From the NCBI GenBank assembly GCA_016178075.1, contig JACOUA010000282.1, forward strand, positions 1-32,020: a stretch of DNA of 32,020 bases. The letters are read 5' to 3'. Positions 1-7,848 of the stretch are shown one piece after another. The stretch comes from Acidobacteriota bacterium. GTDB lineage: Bacteria > Acidobacteriota > Vicinamibacteria > Vicinamibacterales > JACQTH01. A program made the position numbers and the translations under genes. Every line of letters starts with the position of its first letter. The first letter of the stretch is position 1. A model generated the notes under the pieces. It was not told the DNA's origin. It saw nothing but the letters and a program-made list of their open reading frames with translations, and searched no databases.

Positions 1-384
1 CACCTCGACACCTCCGTGCTCGTCGACGCCTTGACGGGCCCGAGACGCTCGCTGCCCCGGATTCGAGAGGCGATCGAGCAGGGAGAACGAATCGGTCTGT
101 CGGCGCTGGCGCTCTACGAATGGCTCCGAGGCGCGCGAGCCGAACCAGAACTGGCCGACCAGGAAGCGCTGTTCCCGCGACAGGAGAGTGTGCCGTTCGG
201 CGCACTTGAGGCGGCCCTCGCCGCGGACCTCTATCGCGAAGTCTCTCGGCCGCGCGGCCGGGAGATCGATCTTGCCGTGGCCGCTTGTGCCATTTTGCAC
301 GGCGCCTCCCTGTGGACGCTCAATCCCCGGGATTTCCGCGACATTCCGGGCCTGCGCCTGTTCGAGCCGCCGACCGGCCCGTGA
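1..384 (+). CDS. PIN-domain ribonuclease (VapC-like toxin), 5' end outside window
   Basis: The reading frame is open from base 1 and begins HLDTSVLVDAL, the first strand of PIN-domain nucleases with the first metal-binding Asp. The start codon therefore lies just upstream of the window; an internal GTG at 16 would remove this Asp. Other acidic positions fit the family: Glu in ALYEWLRG, Asp in REIDLAVAACA and Asp in NPRDF near the end. PIN toxins of VapBC systems are Mg-dependent RNases that cleave tRNA or rRNA and are neutralised by a small DNA-binding antitoxin usually encoded just upstream; that gene would be outside the window. The C-terminus (IPGLRLFEP) is typical of an intact protein. 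Substrate cannot be told from sequence. Confidence 0.85.
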   Translation, partial: HLDTSVLVDALTGPRRSLPRIREAIEQGERIGLSALALYEWLRGARAEPELADQEALFPRQESVPFGALEAALAADLYREVSRPRGREIDLAVAACAILHGASLWTLNPRDFRDIPGLRLFEPPTGP

Positions 385-571
385 CGGAAGTCGACGCCCA
401 GCACACCACCAAAGCTCGCACGCGAGAGAACACCTCGCGGGAGGCCCGCTGGAAGTAGCGGAGCGTCGACAGTCTGTGAACGAGCTCTGTACCTCGGCCC
501 AGATGTGGGGGGAAACAGGACTTCTACAGTTGGCTCGGCCTCACGCGCTCGTTCCAGACCTTCGTGACGGG

Positions 572-599
572 AGCCGCGGCCGTTCGCGTGGCCGCGGCT
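572..599. repeat. 10-bp inverted repeat after the tetraheme cytochrome gene
   Basis: Arms 572-581 and 590-599 are perfect complements (agccgcggcc / ggccgcggct) around an 8-nt loop. The hairpin starts 11 nt beyond the stop codon of the minus-strand cytochrome gene. It has no T-run, so it is not a canonical intrinsic terminator; it could protect the 3' end of the operon mRNA. Nearly the same palindrome occurs at 10047-10070. The rest of the 385-609 interval shows nothing recognisable. Confidence 0.6.
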
Positions 600-609
600 G
601 GACGAACGC

Positions 610-1869
610 TCAGCGGCTCGCTCCGGTCGTTGGCCGAGCGGCCGATGTGTCACGCCGCGAGAGCAGAAAGGCCGTCAGGTCCGCCGCTTCGCCGCTTTCC
701 AGGCGCGGCCACGGCAGGCCGCGCTTGCGGAGCTCTTCTTCCATCTTCGCGGAGTGGTTCCACATCGCCGCGATGATCGCGATCGGATCGTCGAGCCGCG
801 GCACACCGCCAAGGTCGGGGCCGATGCCCTTGCCGGACCCGATGGAATGGCACGTGGAGCACTTGTCGACGAAGATCTGCGCGCCGCGCGCCGGCGTACC
901 GCGGACGTTCGCGTAGTTGACGAAATACAAGTAGCCGATGATGTCCGCCATCTCCTGTCCGGAGAACGTCACGCGCGGGATGCCCCGGCGCCGGAACTCG
1001 GCGGTCATGCCCTGGCTGTGGTTCCACATCAGGCCGGCGATCGACGCGACCGATCCGACCAGTTCACGGGGCCGGGTGCCCAGATCAGGTCCCCCGCGTC
1101 CGCCTTTGCCGGCGATCGCGTGACACGCGAGGCACCGCTTGTCGCTGAACAACTGACGCCCGCGCCGCGGGCTGCCCGGCTCGAAGTAGACGCGCTCCTC
1201 GCTCGACCCGCCGTTGCCCGCCTGCAAGTACGCGACGAGGTCGCCCATCTCGCGGCCGGTGAACTTCGGCCACTTCAGCCCGAGGCCTTGCATGGCGCTC
1301 GCCATTTCCGGCCCGTGGTTCCACATCGCCTGCGCCAGGAAGATCGCCGAGAAGCGGCCCCGATAGCGCCGGAGATTCGGCCCGGGCTGTTCCCAGGCGT
1401 TCCCGTTGACGCTGTGACAGTGCACGCATCCCTTGCTCGCGAACACCGCGCGGCCGGCGGATGGACTGCCCGGGCCCCCCAGCTCGGTGATGTAGTAGCG
1501 ATAGGCGGTCAGGAGCGCGATGATGTCCGCCATCTCCCCACTTGTCATCGTCGGCGGCTGGATCCGAAGGTCCTGCATCTTCTCGCGCATGGCCGGCGCG
1601 TGGTTCCAGAACGCGCCCGCCAGGTCGAGCACCGTCCCTGAAAAGAGGATCCGGCCGAGGTCCGGACCGACGCGCGGCTCACCGCCTCCGAGCGAGTGAC
1701 AGCGGACGCAGCTTTTCTGGGCGAAGAGCCGCGCGCCGGCCGTGGGGCTGTCAGGGAGCTCCACCGAGAGCAGTACCGACTTCGTCTGCGCGTGGGTCGA
1801 CGAGCCGACTGCCCCCGCGAGGATCGCCGTGAGGACGACGCCGCTCACAATTCCTGGCATCCGTTTCAT
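610..1869 (-). CDS. Secreted cytochrome c with four tandem heme domains
   Basis: About 419 aa. A signal peptide (MKRMPGIVSGVVLTAILAG...HAQ) is followed by four CXXCH sites: CVRCH, CVHCH, CLACH and CSTCH, at about residues 54, 148, 246 and 337. Each sits in a roughly 95-residue repeat that also carries a WNHxxxM motif (FWNHAPAM, MWNHGPEM, MWNHSQGM, MWNHSAKM), whose Met may be an axial heme ligand. The ATG at 1869 is chosen because AGGAG lies at suitable distance and the signal peptide starts there; the frame continues upstream into the NrfD gene with an arginine run. It is the last gene of the redox operon, 10 nt after the NrfD stop. Likely periplasmic electron carrier for the upstream quinone-linked complex; the partner is inferred from position. 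Confidence 0.88.
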   Translation of the reverse strand: MKRMPGIVSGVVLTAILAGAVGSSTHAQTKSVLLSVELPDSPTAGARLFAQKSCVRCHSLGGGEPRVGPDLGRILFSGTVLDLAGAFWNHAPAMREKMQDLRIQPPTMTSGEMADIIALLTAYRYYITELGGPGSPSAGRAVFASKGCVHCHSVNGNAWEQPGPNLRRYRGRFSAIFLAQAMWNHGPEMASAMQGLGLKWPKFTGREMGDLVAYLQAGNGGSSEERVYFEPGSPRRGRQLFSDKRCLACHAIAGKGGRGGPDLGTRPRELVGSVASIAGLMWNHSQGMTAEFRRRGIPRVTFSGQEMADIIGYLYFVNYANVRGTPARGAQIFVDKCSTCHSIGSGKGIGPDLGGVPRLDDPIAIIAAMWNHSAKMEEELRKRGLPWPRLESGEAADLTAFLLSRRDTSAARPTTGASR

Positions 1870-1879
1870 CGCTGTTCTC

Positions 1880-3154
1880 CTACGCCGCCGCCGCCGGCAC
1901 GGCATCGGTCCCCTCCTGTTCCCAGATCGACACGATCGGGAACAGCTTCGTGAACCCCATGTAAAGCAGCGCGAACGCCGCGAAGCATCCTGCCATCAGC
2001 GACCATTCGACCCAGCTCGGGATGTAGACGAAGGTGTGAATGGGCGCGCGCGGATGCGAGAGCGACGGCACCACAATCGTGAACCGCTCGAGCCACATGC
2101 CGATGTTCACAGAGATCGAGGCGACGAGTGTGCCGGTGACGGTTCGTGTTCGGGGGTTCGCGAGGATCGTGAACGGCACGATGAAACAGGCGACGACCAT
2201 CGCCCAGAAATACGGCGCGAACGGGCCGGTCATCTTCGACGTGAAGACAGCCAGCTCGGTCGGTTCCTGTCCGTACCAGGTGGTGAGGTACTCGGCAAAG
2301 GTGAAGTAGAACCAGAGGCAGCACATGACGAGCAGCAGGATGCCCAGATTGTTGAAGTGGATCGGCCGGAGGTACGCCTCGAGCCCGTAGACCCTCCTGA
2401 TGATCACCATGGCGGTGATGATGGCGGCAATCCCCGAGAAGATGGCGCCGACGACGAAGTAGGGGCCGAAGATTGTCGAATGCCACATCGGCTGGATGGT
2501 CATGCCGAAGACCCAGGACACGACGGTGTGGACCGAGACCGCCACCGGGATCACGAGAATCGCCATCACTGAAATGGCCCGCTCGAGCCGCGCCCATTGC
2601 CGCGGCGCGCCGGTCCATCCGACGGCCAGGCGTGTGTAGAGACGCCGGCGCCATCCGGTGGTCCGCTCGCGAAGTATGGCGATGTCGGGAATGAGCGGCA
2701 GGTAGAGATAGATCGAGCTCGCCGTCAGATAGACGCTGATGCTCGCCACGTCCCAAAGCAGCGGCGAGCGAAAATGCGGATGCTTGATCACGTTGAGCGC
2801 CCTGTCAGGCCGTCCGAGATCAAACAGCACATTGCCCACGCCGAAGAACAACACCAGGACCGTGATGACTTCGGCCATCCGCGTGATCGGCCGGCGCCAC
2901 TCGGCATGCACGATCCGGAGGATGGCCGAGATGAGCGTGCCGGCATGCGACACGCCGATGAAGAACACGAAGTTGGTGATGTACAGCCCCCAGTAGATCG
3001 GCCGCCCGAGGCCCGTGACGCCCAGGCCGTGCGTGAGCTGCCACACCCAGGCGAACACGGCCCAGACGACGATCGCCCCGAGGGCGGCGGCCCATCGCCT
3101 GAAGCTCGGGCCGGCCTGCAGGATCGGCGCGACGATCGCCTCGTGCTCGGACAT
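1880..3154 (-). CDS. NrfD/PsrC-type polytopic membrane subunit (quinone site)
   Basis: 424 aa, highly hydrophobic with about ten predicted membrane segments, for example around AALGAIVVWAVFAWVW and YFWAMVVACFIVPF. The family (NrfD, PsrC, ActC, QrcD, TtrC) binds quinone or quinol in the membrane and pairs with a four-cluster ferredoxin subunit, which is exactly the gene 3 nt upstream. Its length is closer to the 10-helix ActC/QrcD branch than to the short 8-helix PsrC branch. The start ATG is preceded by AAGGAG at 8 nt. Expected role: electron exchange between the quinone pool and the FeS/Mo-like subunits. Direction cannot be read from sequence. Confidence 0.9.
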   Translation of the reverse strand: MSEHEAIVAPILQAGPSFRRWAAALGAIVVWAVFAWVWQLTHGLGVTGLGRPIYWGLYITNFVFFIGVSHAGTLISAILRIVHAEWRRPITRMAEVITVLVLFFGVGNVLFDLGRPDRALNVIKHPHFRSPLLWDVASISVYLTASSIYLYLPLIPDIAILRERTTGWRRRLYTRLAVGWTGAPRQWARLERAISVMAILVIPVAVSVHTVVSWVFGMTIQPMWHSTIFGPYFVVGAIFSGIAAIITAMVIIRRVYGLEAYLRPIHFNNLGILLLVMCCLWFYFTFAEYLTTWYGQEPTELAVFTSKMTGPFAPYFWAMVVACFIVPFTILANPRTRTVTGTLVASISVNIGMWLERFTIVVPSLSHPRAPIHTFVYIPSWVEWSLMAGCFAAFALLYMGFTKLFPIVSIWEQEGTDAVPAAAA

Positions 3155-3157
3155 CGA

Positions 3158-3835
3158 TCACTCTCCTTCGCGAAGGTAGATCACCTTCGGCTTCGTCCCG
3201 AGCTCTTCCATCAGGCGGAACGCCCGCGGGTTGTTCGCAAGCGCGGCCACGGCGCCGTGCGGATCGTCGAGGTCGCCGAACGTCATCGCTTCGGCGGGGC
3301 AGGTCTGGACGCAGGCCGGCACGTAATCGTCGGGCGCGAGGTCGCGCCCTTCGTCTCGCGCGCGCTCGCGCGCGAGCATCAGCCGATGGTGGCAGAAGGT
3401 GCACTTCTCGACGATGCCCTTGGGACGGAGCGATACGTCCGGGTTCCGCATCTCGGCCATCGCGCCGGGCCACTCGGGCGAGGACCAGTTGAAGACCTTC
3501 ACGCTGTACGGGCACGCGTTCGTGCAGTAACGACAGCCAATGCACCGTGGATACACTTGCGCCACGATGCCCTCGGGGCTCAGATACGTCGCGCTGGTCG
3601 GACACACATCCGTACACGGCGGACGGTCGCAGTGCTGGCACATCAACGGCAACGCGGACGGCCCGACACGTCCCGGCGTTTCCGCGGGCACCAGGTGGAT
3701 CCACGTCAGCAGCCGCCCGTGCGTGGCTTCCGCGGGCGTCGAAAACGGCACGTTGTTCTCGTGCTTACAGGCGACCACGCAGGCCTGGCAGCCGGTGCAG
3801 CGATCGAGGTCGATGACGAGTCCCCAGCGTGGCAT
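3158..3835 (-). CDS. Four-cluster [4Fe-4S] ferredoxin-type electron-transfer subunit
   Basis: 225 aa of the PsrB/DmsB/QrcC type. Sixteen cysteines are arranged for four [4Fe-4S] clusters: C13-C16-C19-C23, C66-C69-C74-C78, C98-C101-C104-C108 and C145-C148-C175-C179. There is no signal sequence; such subunits are usually exported together with a Tat-targeted partner, here the Mo-like subunit encoded just upstream. It should pass electrons between that subunit and the NrfD-type protein. In classical ActB this module is fused to the Mo-like part; here it is separate, as in Qrc and Psr complexes. Confidence 0.93.
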   Translation of the reverse strand: MPRWGLVIDLDRCTGCQACVVACKHENNVPFSTPAEATHGRLLTWIHLVPAETPGRVGPSALPLMCQHCDRPPCTDVCPTSATYLSPEGIVAQVYPRCIGCRYCTNACPYSVKVFNWSSPEWPGAMAEMRNPDVSLRPKGIVEKCTFCHHRLMLARERARDEGRDLAPDDYVPACVQTCPAEAMTFGDLDDPHGAVAALANNPRAFRLMEELGTKPKVIYLREGE

Positions 3836-3953
3836 GACGGTTCTCTCTTCTAATGCGCGTGGGGCTCCTCACGCGTTCTACGCGCTGCGCGCGACGGCGC
3901 GACGGTCTACCACCCCAACGCGGCTGCCCGTTGGGACCCCGGCCCTTGGCCTT

Positions 3954-3976
3954 GCTGCGGCGCGTCGCGCCGCAGC
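3954..3976. repeat. 11-bp perfect hairpin between the Mo-like and FeS genes
   Basis: Arms 3954-3964 and 3966-3976 are perfect complements separated by one base, 3 nt past the stop codon of the Mo-like subunit gene. The 144-bp gap 3836-3979 also holds shorter GC-rich palindromes (for example cccaacg/cgttggg near 3913-3935) but no ORF. No T-run follows, so processing or mRNA stabilisation is more likely than full termination. Confidence 0.6.
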
Positions 3977-3979
3977 CGC

Positions 3980-6193
3980 CTACGCACGCGCTACGACGAC
4001 CAGACAGGGTCCGGCCGGATCGGCAAGCGCCACTAGACTCCGGGCGTCGCCTTCGATGACCCGCGCCCATCGTCCCGCACCAGGGACCGACGGCACGGAC
4101 GCGACCGCGACGACGTCGGACAACATCCCCTCGACCAGCACGGCCATGGCTTCGATGGTCGCTACACGCGAGGTGATTCGAATGCGATGTCCGGACTCGA
4201 TGCCGAGACGGGCGGCGGTCTCGGGGTGCAGCTCCGCCCATGGTTGCCACGGCGCAGCATCGGGCTGGCCCAGAAGCTCGTAGATCACTGGCTGATTCGG
4301 GTTGCCCGCGAGGCTGACCACCGCGGGCGTGAACGTGACGAGCCGAAGGGTGGCGCCCTTGCCGAAGCCATCGCGGCCGGCGCCATCCACCGGCTTGATC
4401 TCAATCTTCGCGGGGGGGACGGCTGGAATCGCGACCGGCAGCGCGAAGCGCAGGCCACGACGTTCCCGCAGGCTCTGCTCGATCTGACCGGCCTGGAAGT
4501 ACGGGTCGATCCAGCCGCCGGCCTGCAGGATCCGGTTCGTGAAATCCTCGCGCGACTCGGCGGCGGGGGCCCACCAGCCGCCTCTCTCCAGTTGCTCGAG
4601 CCACTCGGTCTCGTACACCACGCTGTACGGTCCGCCTCGGCGAAGGCGCCACAGTCGATCGATCTCGCCGCGTGCGATGCGTTCGGTCGAGATCGGCTCG
4701 TCGGTGGCCTGCTCAGGCGCGCCGATTCTCCGCGCGATCGATGCAACGAGTGACAGGCGATCGGCGGTGTCGAGCCGGGGCTTTACGGCCGGCATCGCGA
4801 TGCTGCGCGTTTCCGCGGCAACCGCCGGCGCCGGCACGGCGCAGTGCCAACTTTCGAGCGGCGTGTGGGTCGGCAGCAGCAGATCCGCGAACGCGGCGGT
4901 TTCATCCAGATAGGGGGAGAGGCTCACGACGAAGCGCGCGCCCTCGAGCAGGCGCCCGAGATCCGGCGAGGCCGACAGGGTGCGGAACGGGGAAGGATCC
5001 GCGAGCGCCACCACCCGGGGCTTCAGATCGCCGAGCGCCTCCAAAGGTTCGTCCTCGACGCCGCGCCGGTCGATCGACGCCGGTGCGACGAAGACTCCGC
5101 CCGGCCGATCGAAAGCGCCGATCAACGCGTTGAGCGTGAAGACGGCATCGATCAGGCTGTTGTTCGCATCGGCAGCGACGACCACGACGGGACGCGGGCT
5201 GTCCGCGAGGTCGCGCCCCAAGCGCAGGATGGTGACGACGGGAATGCCGGTCGCCGCCGCGACTTGGTCTGGGGTGTAGTGCGGGATCACGTCGCGCTGG
5301 AATTCGCGGAGGTTGCCGCCAAACTCGTCGAGGAGTCCCCGCTGCACGCGGTCTTCGCGCAGCAGCACCGAGGCGATCCCGTACGCCAGGAGCGCCTGAT
5401 GTTCGGGCAGCACGGACAGCCACTCGTCGGCCTTCCTCGCCGTGGCCGATCGCCTCGCATCGATCTGCACGAGCCGGCCGCGTTGTCGCGATGGTCCGCG
5501 ACGGAATCGGCCAAACGCGCGCTGCGCCCACACCGGCGACAGCCACGTTTCGACAATCGGGGCGCCGAACGACAGGACGTGGCTTGCGCGCTCGAGATCG
5601 AACATCGGATCGCCGTTCACGCCGGTGAGCGCCTCGAAGCGCGGGCGGAGGCGAGTGGCCGTGTCGATCGGCGTGCGGAATGTCCGGGCGCCGATCGCGC
5701 GCCAGGCGTCCGACCATGCGTCGGCGGGCGGACCGTCTTCGTCGACGGCCAGCGCGACGAGGCCCGGGCGGCCCGCGGAGACCGATTCGCGGATCTGAGC
5801 CGTCACGAGGTCGAGGGCCTTGGGCCACGGGATCGGTTCCCAGCGTCCTGCACCGCGTTCGCCGACTCGTCTCGCCGGGCCGATCAGGCGATCGGGATCG
5901 AAGTAGGACTCGAGTGACGCCTGACCCTTCGCGCACAGACGGCCGCGGCCAATCGGGCAGAGCGGGCTGCCCTCGAGCTTGACGGGGACACCGCCGATCA
6001 TTCGGGCGCGCAACCCGCAGCTGGCCGGACATTCACGGCAAACGCTCGTCGCCCACACCTCTGATCCGGACGCGTGCACAACAGCCGGTGTGGTGGAGGC
6101 GAGCCACTGTCGTCCGAGCTGTCCCAGTGTCACGCCGGTCAGGGCGGCGCCGCTGTACGACAAGAACTCACGCCTGGTGACGGGTTCAGGCAT
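3980..6193 (-). CDS. Molybdopterin-oxidoreductase-family subunit, Tat-exported, ActB/QrcB-like
   Basis: About 737 aa. A Tat signal (TRREFLSYSGAALTG) is followed by a [4Fe-4S] motif CREC-x3-C and a fourth Cys in GRLCAKGQAS, then domains typical of the DMSO-reductase superfamily, including a C-terminal dinucleotide-binding beta barrel (LRLVTFTP through RITSRVATIEAM). Between about residues 90 and 430 there is no cysteine, and the expected Cys/Sec ligand to molybdenum is not visible. This resembles QrcB and ActB, which keep the fold but lack the Mo cofactor, rather than PsrA/PhsA enzymes; a Ser or Asp ligand cannot be excluded by eye. The ATG at 6193 shares its A with the TGA of the pentaheme gene, implying translational coupling. 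A GTG at 6205 is an alternative start. Confidence 0.85.
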   Translation of the reverse strand: MPEPVTRREFLSYSGAALTGVTLGQLGRQWLASTTPAVVHASGSEVWATSVCRECPASCGLRARMIGGVPVKLEGSPLCPIGRGRLCAKGQASLESYFDPDRLIGPARRVGERGAGRWEPIPWPKALDLVTAQIRESVSAGRPGLVALAVDEDGPPADAWSDAWRAIGARTFRTPIDTATRLRPRFEALTGVNGDPMFDLERASHVLSFGAPIVETWLSPVWAQRAFGRFRRGPSRQRGRLVQIDARRSATARKADEWLSVLPEHQALLAYGIASVLLREDRVQRGLLDEFGGNLREFQRDVIPHYTPDQVAAATGIPVVTILRLGRDLADSPRPVVVVAADANNSLIDAVFTLNALIGAFDRPGGVFVAPASIDRRGVEDEPLEALGDLKPRVVALADPSPFRTLSASPDLGRLLEGARFVVSLSPYLDETAAFADLLLPTHTPLESWHCAVPAPAVAAETRSIAMPAVKPRLDTADRLSLVASIARRIGAPEQATDEPISTERIARGEIDRLWRLRRGGPYSVVYETEWLEQLERGGWWAPAAESREDFTNRILQAGGWIDPYFQAGQIEQSLRERRGLRFALPVAIPAVPPAKIEIKPVDGAGRDGFGKGATLRLVTFTPAVVSLAGNPNQPVIYELLGQPDAAPWQPWAELHPETAARLGIESGHRIRITSRVATIEAMAVLVEGMLSDVVAVASVPSVPGAGRWARVIEGDARSLVALADPAGPCLVVVARA

Positions 6194-6720
6194 CAGCGAT
6201 GACACGCCACGCAGTCTTCCGTGGCGCCCTCAGTCTTGTGGCACGAGAGGCAGGCGTTCATGTCGAGACGCACCGGCGCGGAAGTGAGCGCGTCCCGCCG
6301 TGCGCGCATGTCGCCGTGACACGACGCGCAATCGAGCTTCGCGGACGTGACGTGCCGGCGGTGGGAGAACATCACGTGGTCCGGCAGCCGTGTGACCCGG
6401 ACCCACGCCGGGCGCGCTCTGCGCGCCAGCTCGTCCCATGTCGGTTTTTGGCCGTCCGACCCGGGGAGCGCCGGCCCCGCGCTCAGCACGACCTCCACTG
6501 GGCGAGGCGGCGTTGCGTGACAGTTCAGGCACGCGGCCACTTCCGGAATCCCAGCGCGGGCCGAGCGCTCGGCGCCGCGATGGCACGCGACGCAGGTCAC
6601 TTCGGTGTGCTTCGCGTGATCGAACGGGATCGGTTGATCGACTGCGGCCGGCGGGAGCAGGACCACCCAAATCGCCGCTGAGATCGCCGCGACCGCCGTC
6701 AGAAGAAGCGCGCGCGCCAT
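6193..6720 (-). CDS. Membrane-anchored pentaheme cytochrome c (ActA/QrcA-like)
   Basis: 175 aa with one N-terminal hydrophobic anchor (ALLLTAVAAISAAIWVVLL) and five CXXCH sites at residues 43, 64, 131, 157 and 170. The pairs FDHAKH and FSHRRHV before heme sites are the distal-His pattern of class III-like (cytochrome c7/c3) domains, so bis-His ligation is expected. ActA of alternative complex III is a pentaheme protein and QrcA a hexaheme one; both sit beside a Mo-like subunit, an FeS subunit and an NrfD protein, the gene order seen here. Likely role: accepts or donates electrons at the periplasmic face of the complex. The ATG has GGAG 6 nt upstream. Confidence 0.9.
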   Translation of the reverse strand: MARALLLTAVAAISAAIWVVLLPPAAVDQPIPFDHAKHTEVTCVACHRGAERSARAGIPEVAACLNCHATPPRPVEVVLSAGPALPGSDGQKPTWDELARRARPAWVRVTRLPDHVMFSHRRHVTSAKLDCASCHGDMRARRDALTSAPVRLDMNACLSCHKTEGATEDCVACHR

Positions 6721-6734
6721 AGGGCTCCAGACAT

Positions 6735-6756
6735 GGGCCGACCCGAAGGTCGGCCC
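6735..6756. repeat. 9-bp perfect hairpin after the c-551-like gene
   Basis: Arms 6735-6743 and 6748-6756 (gggccgacc / ggtcggccc) flank a cgaa tetraloop and touch the stop codon of the upstream minus-strand cytochrome gene. It lies within the 35-nt gap before the pentaheme gene and has no T-run. Confidence 0.6.
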
Positions 6757-7151
6757 TACTTAGCATTGGTCTCGGCCAGTTTCTTGTCGTAGAGCGCCCT
6801 CTTGCGAATCTTCGAGTCATAGGTCACGAACTCGAAGATCTGCTTGCCCTCGTCCGGCGTGATGAAGGATCCGGCTTTCCGCATCATCCGCTTGACGTAG
6901 CGCTCCCACTCGTCGTCGACCGCGAACTCGCAGTTGATGGCGCGCGCCAGCGTGTGGCACTTCGCGCATTTCGTCGCAAACTGCTTGTAGGCTTTCTGCA
7001 TCTCGGCCGGATACTTCGAGACATTGATCTTGTCGGGCCCCTTGTCGTAGGTAAGGATACGGGGATCGATCGGCTCATCCTGTGCGACCACGATCACGGT
7101 GCCGGCGAGGGCTGCGACCGCAAGTGCGAGTATCACGATCTGTTTGTTCAT
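6756..7151 (-). CDS. Small secreted monoheme cytochrome c (c-551-like)
   Basis: 131 aa with signal peptide (MNKQIVILALAVAALAGTVIVVA), one CAKCH heme site at residues 62-66, and a conserved-looking segment DEWERYVKRMMRKAGSFI followed by FEFVTYDSKIRKR. From memory this resembles proteins annotated as photosystem P840 reaction-centre cytochrome c-551 (PscC C-terminal domain), a label widely applied to non-phototrophs; no photosystem gene is present here. Methionines in RMMRK are candidate axial ligands. Probably a soluble periplasmic shuttle between the quinone-linked complex and the decaheme cytochrome. Confidence 0.85.
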   Translation of the reverse strand: MNKQIVILALAVAALAGTVIVVAQDEPIDPRILTYDKGPDKINVSKYPAEMQKAYKQFATKCAKCHTLARAINCEFAVDDEWERYVKRMMRKAGSFITPDEGKQIFEFVTYDSKIRKRALYDKKLAETNAK

Positions 7152-7230
7152 ACGATCCTCCTGGTCGTGCCGTCGCGAGCGCTCACCAGATCTCGAGCCG
7201 TCCGTCGACGTGTGGTTTCCTCACAGTGGC

Positions 7231-7680
7231 TCAGCGCCATTTCTCACCCGCTGACTTTGGATACAGGCTTTTCAGGTACTGCACGAGGTCATCGACCTCG
7301 CGATCCGTCATCTGGGCCCGCCAGCCGGGCATTCGGTAGGGAGGACGAGGTCCCTTCGCGTCCGCCTTCCCGACCGTTGGCGTGCCGTCGAGCAGGCGCT
7401 GGCGAAGCTCCCGGTCCGTGTATCCCTCGGCCACATAGATAACAGCCGGCACCTTGCCGTCCGTTTCAGCGTTTTGGTTTGGAAATCCCCCCTTGCCGTC
7501 GACGCCGTGACATGTGGCGCAGCCGTAGCGTCGGTACACCAGCCGGCCGCGCTCGACGGCGTTCGACGGGGCGTCGCCGGCGGTGAGACGCACGCCGTTC
7601 GGCAGGGGCGGCGTTTGGATCCGGGCGACCACGACCCCGACCCCTGCAACGAGCAGTACGACTACGAGCGCACGCTTCAT
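7231..7680 (-). CDS. Secreted monoheme class I cytochrome c
   Basis: About 149 aa. The start at 7680 is chosen because MKRALVVVLLVAGVGVVVA is a clear signal peptide; an in-frame start at 7740 would add 20 unlikely residues. No strong ribosome site is visible. One heme site, CATCH in YGCATCHGVDGKGG, is followed by a distal segment with YRMPGW, whose Met is the probable sixth ligand, and by the C-terminal helix REVDDLVQYLKSLYP typical of cytochrome_CBB3-like domains. It is a likely periplasmic carrier, encoded between the outer-membrane conduit genes and the quinone-linked complex. The flanking gap 7152-7230 shows nothing recognisable. Confidence 0.88.
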   Translation of the reverse strand: MKRALVVVLLVAGVGVVVARIQTPPLPNGVRLTAGDAPSNAVERGRLVYRRYGCATCHGVDGKGGFPNQNAETDGKVPAVIYVAEGYTDRELRQRLLDGTPTVGKADAKGPRPPYRMPGWRAQMTDREVDDLVQYLKSLYPKSAGEKWR

Positions 7681-7814
7681 AACCGCATGATGCAAGTCGT
7701 GGATGACGGGCGGATGAACTTCCGGTGAAAACCCGTTCATTTTCCGGCCGCCGGGCAGCCGGCCCCACTGCCGTCAGGCCACGCCGACGTGCCGGCAGGC
7801 TGAGATGAATGAGG

Positions 7815-7840
7815 CGGGAAGGGCGCCAGCGCCCTTCCCG
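7815..7840. repeat. 12-bp perfect hairpin after mtrB
   Basis: Arms 7815-7826 and 7829-7840 (cgggaagggcgc / gcgcccttcccg) lie 8 nt beyond the mtrB stop codon on the minus strand, in the 108-bp gap before the monoheme cytochrome start region. There is no T-run. Confidence 0.6.
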
Positions 7841-7848
7841 TGGCGATG

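Noticed and set aside
1742-2572. Long plus-strand open frame opposite the NrfD gene
   Set aside because: Composition is Arg/Asp/His-rich with no motif; it is the complement of a clear membrane protein gene in GC-rich DNA.
6756-7151. Photosynthetic reaction-centre cytochrome (P840 c-551) as evidence of phototrophy
   Set aside because: No reaction-centre, chlorosome or bacteriochlorophyll gene is in the window; the family label is widely applied to non-phototrophs.
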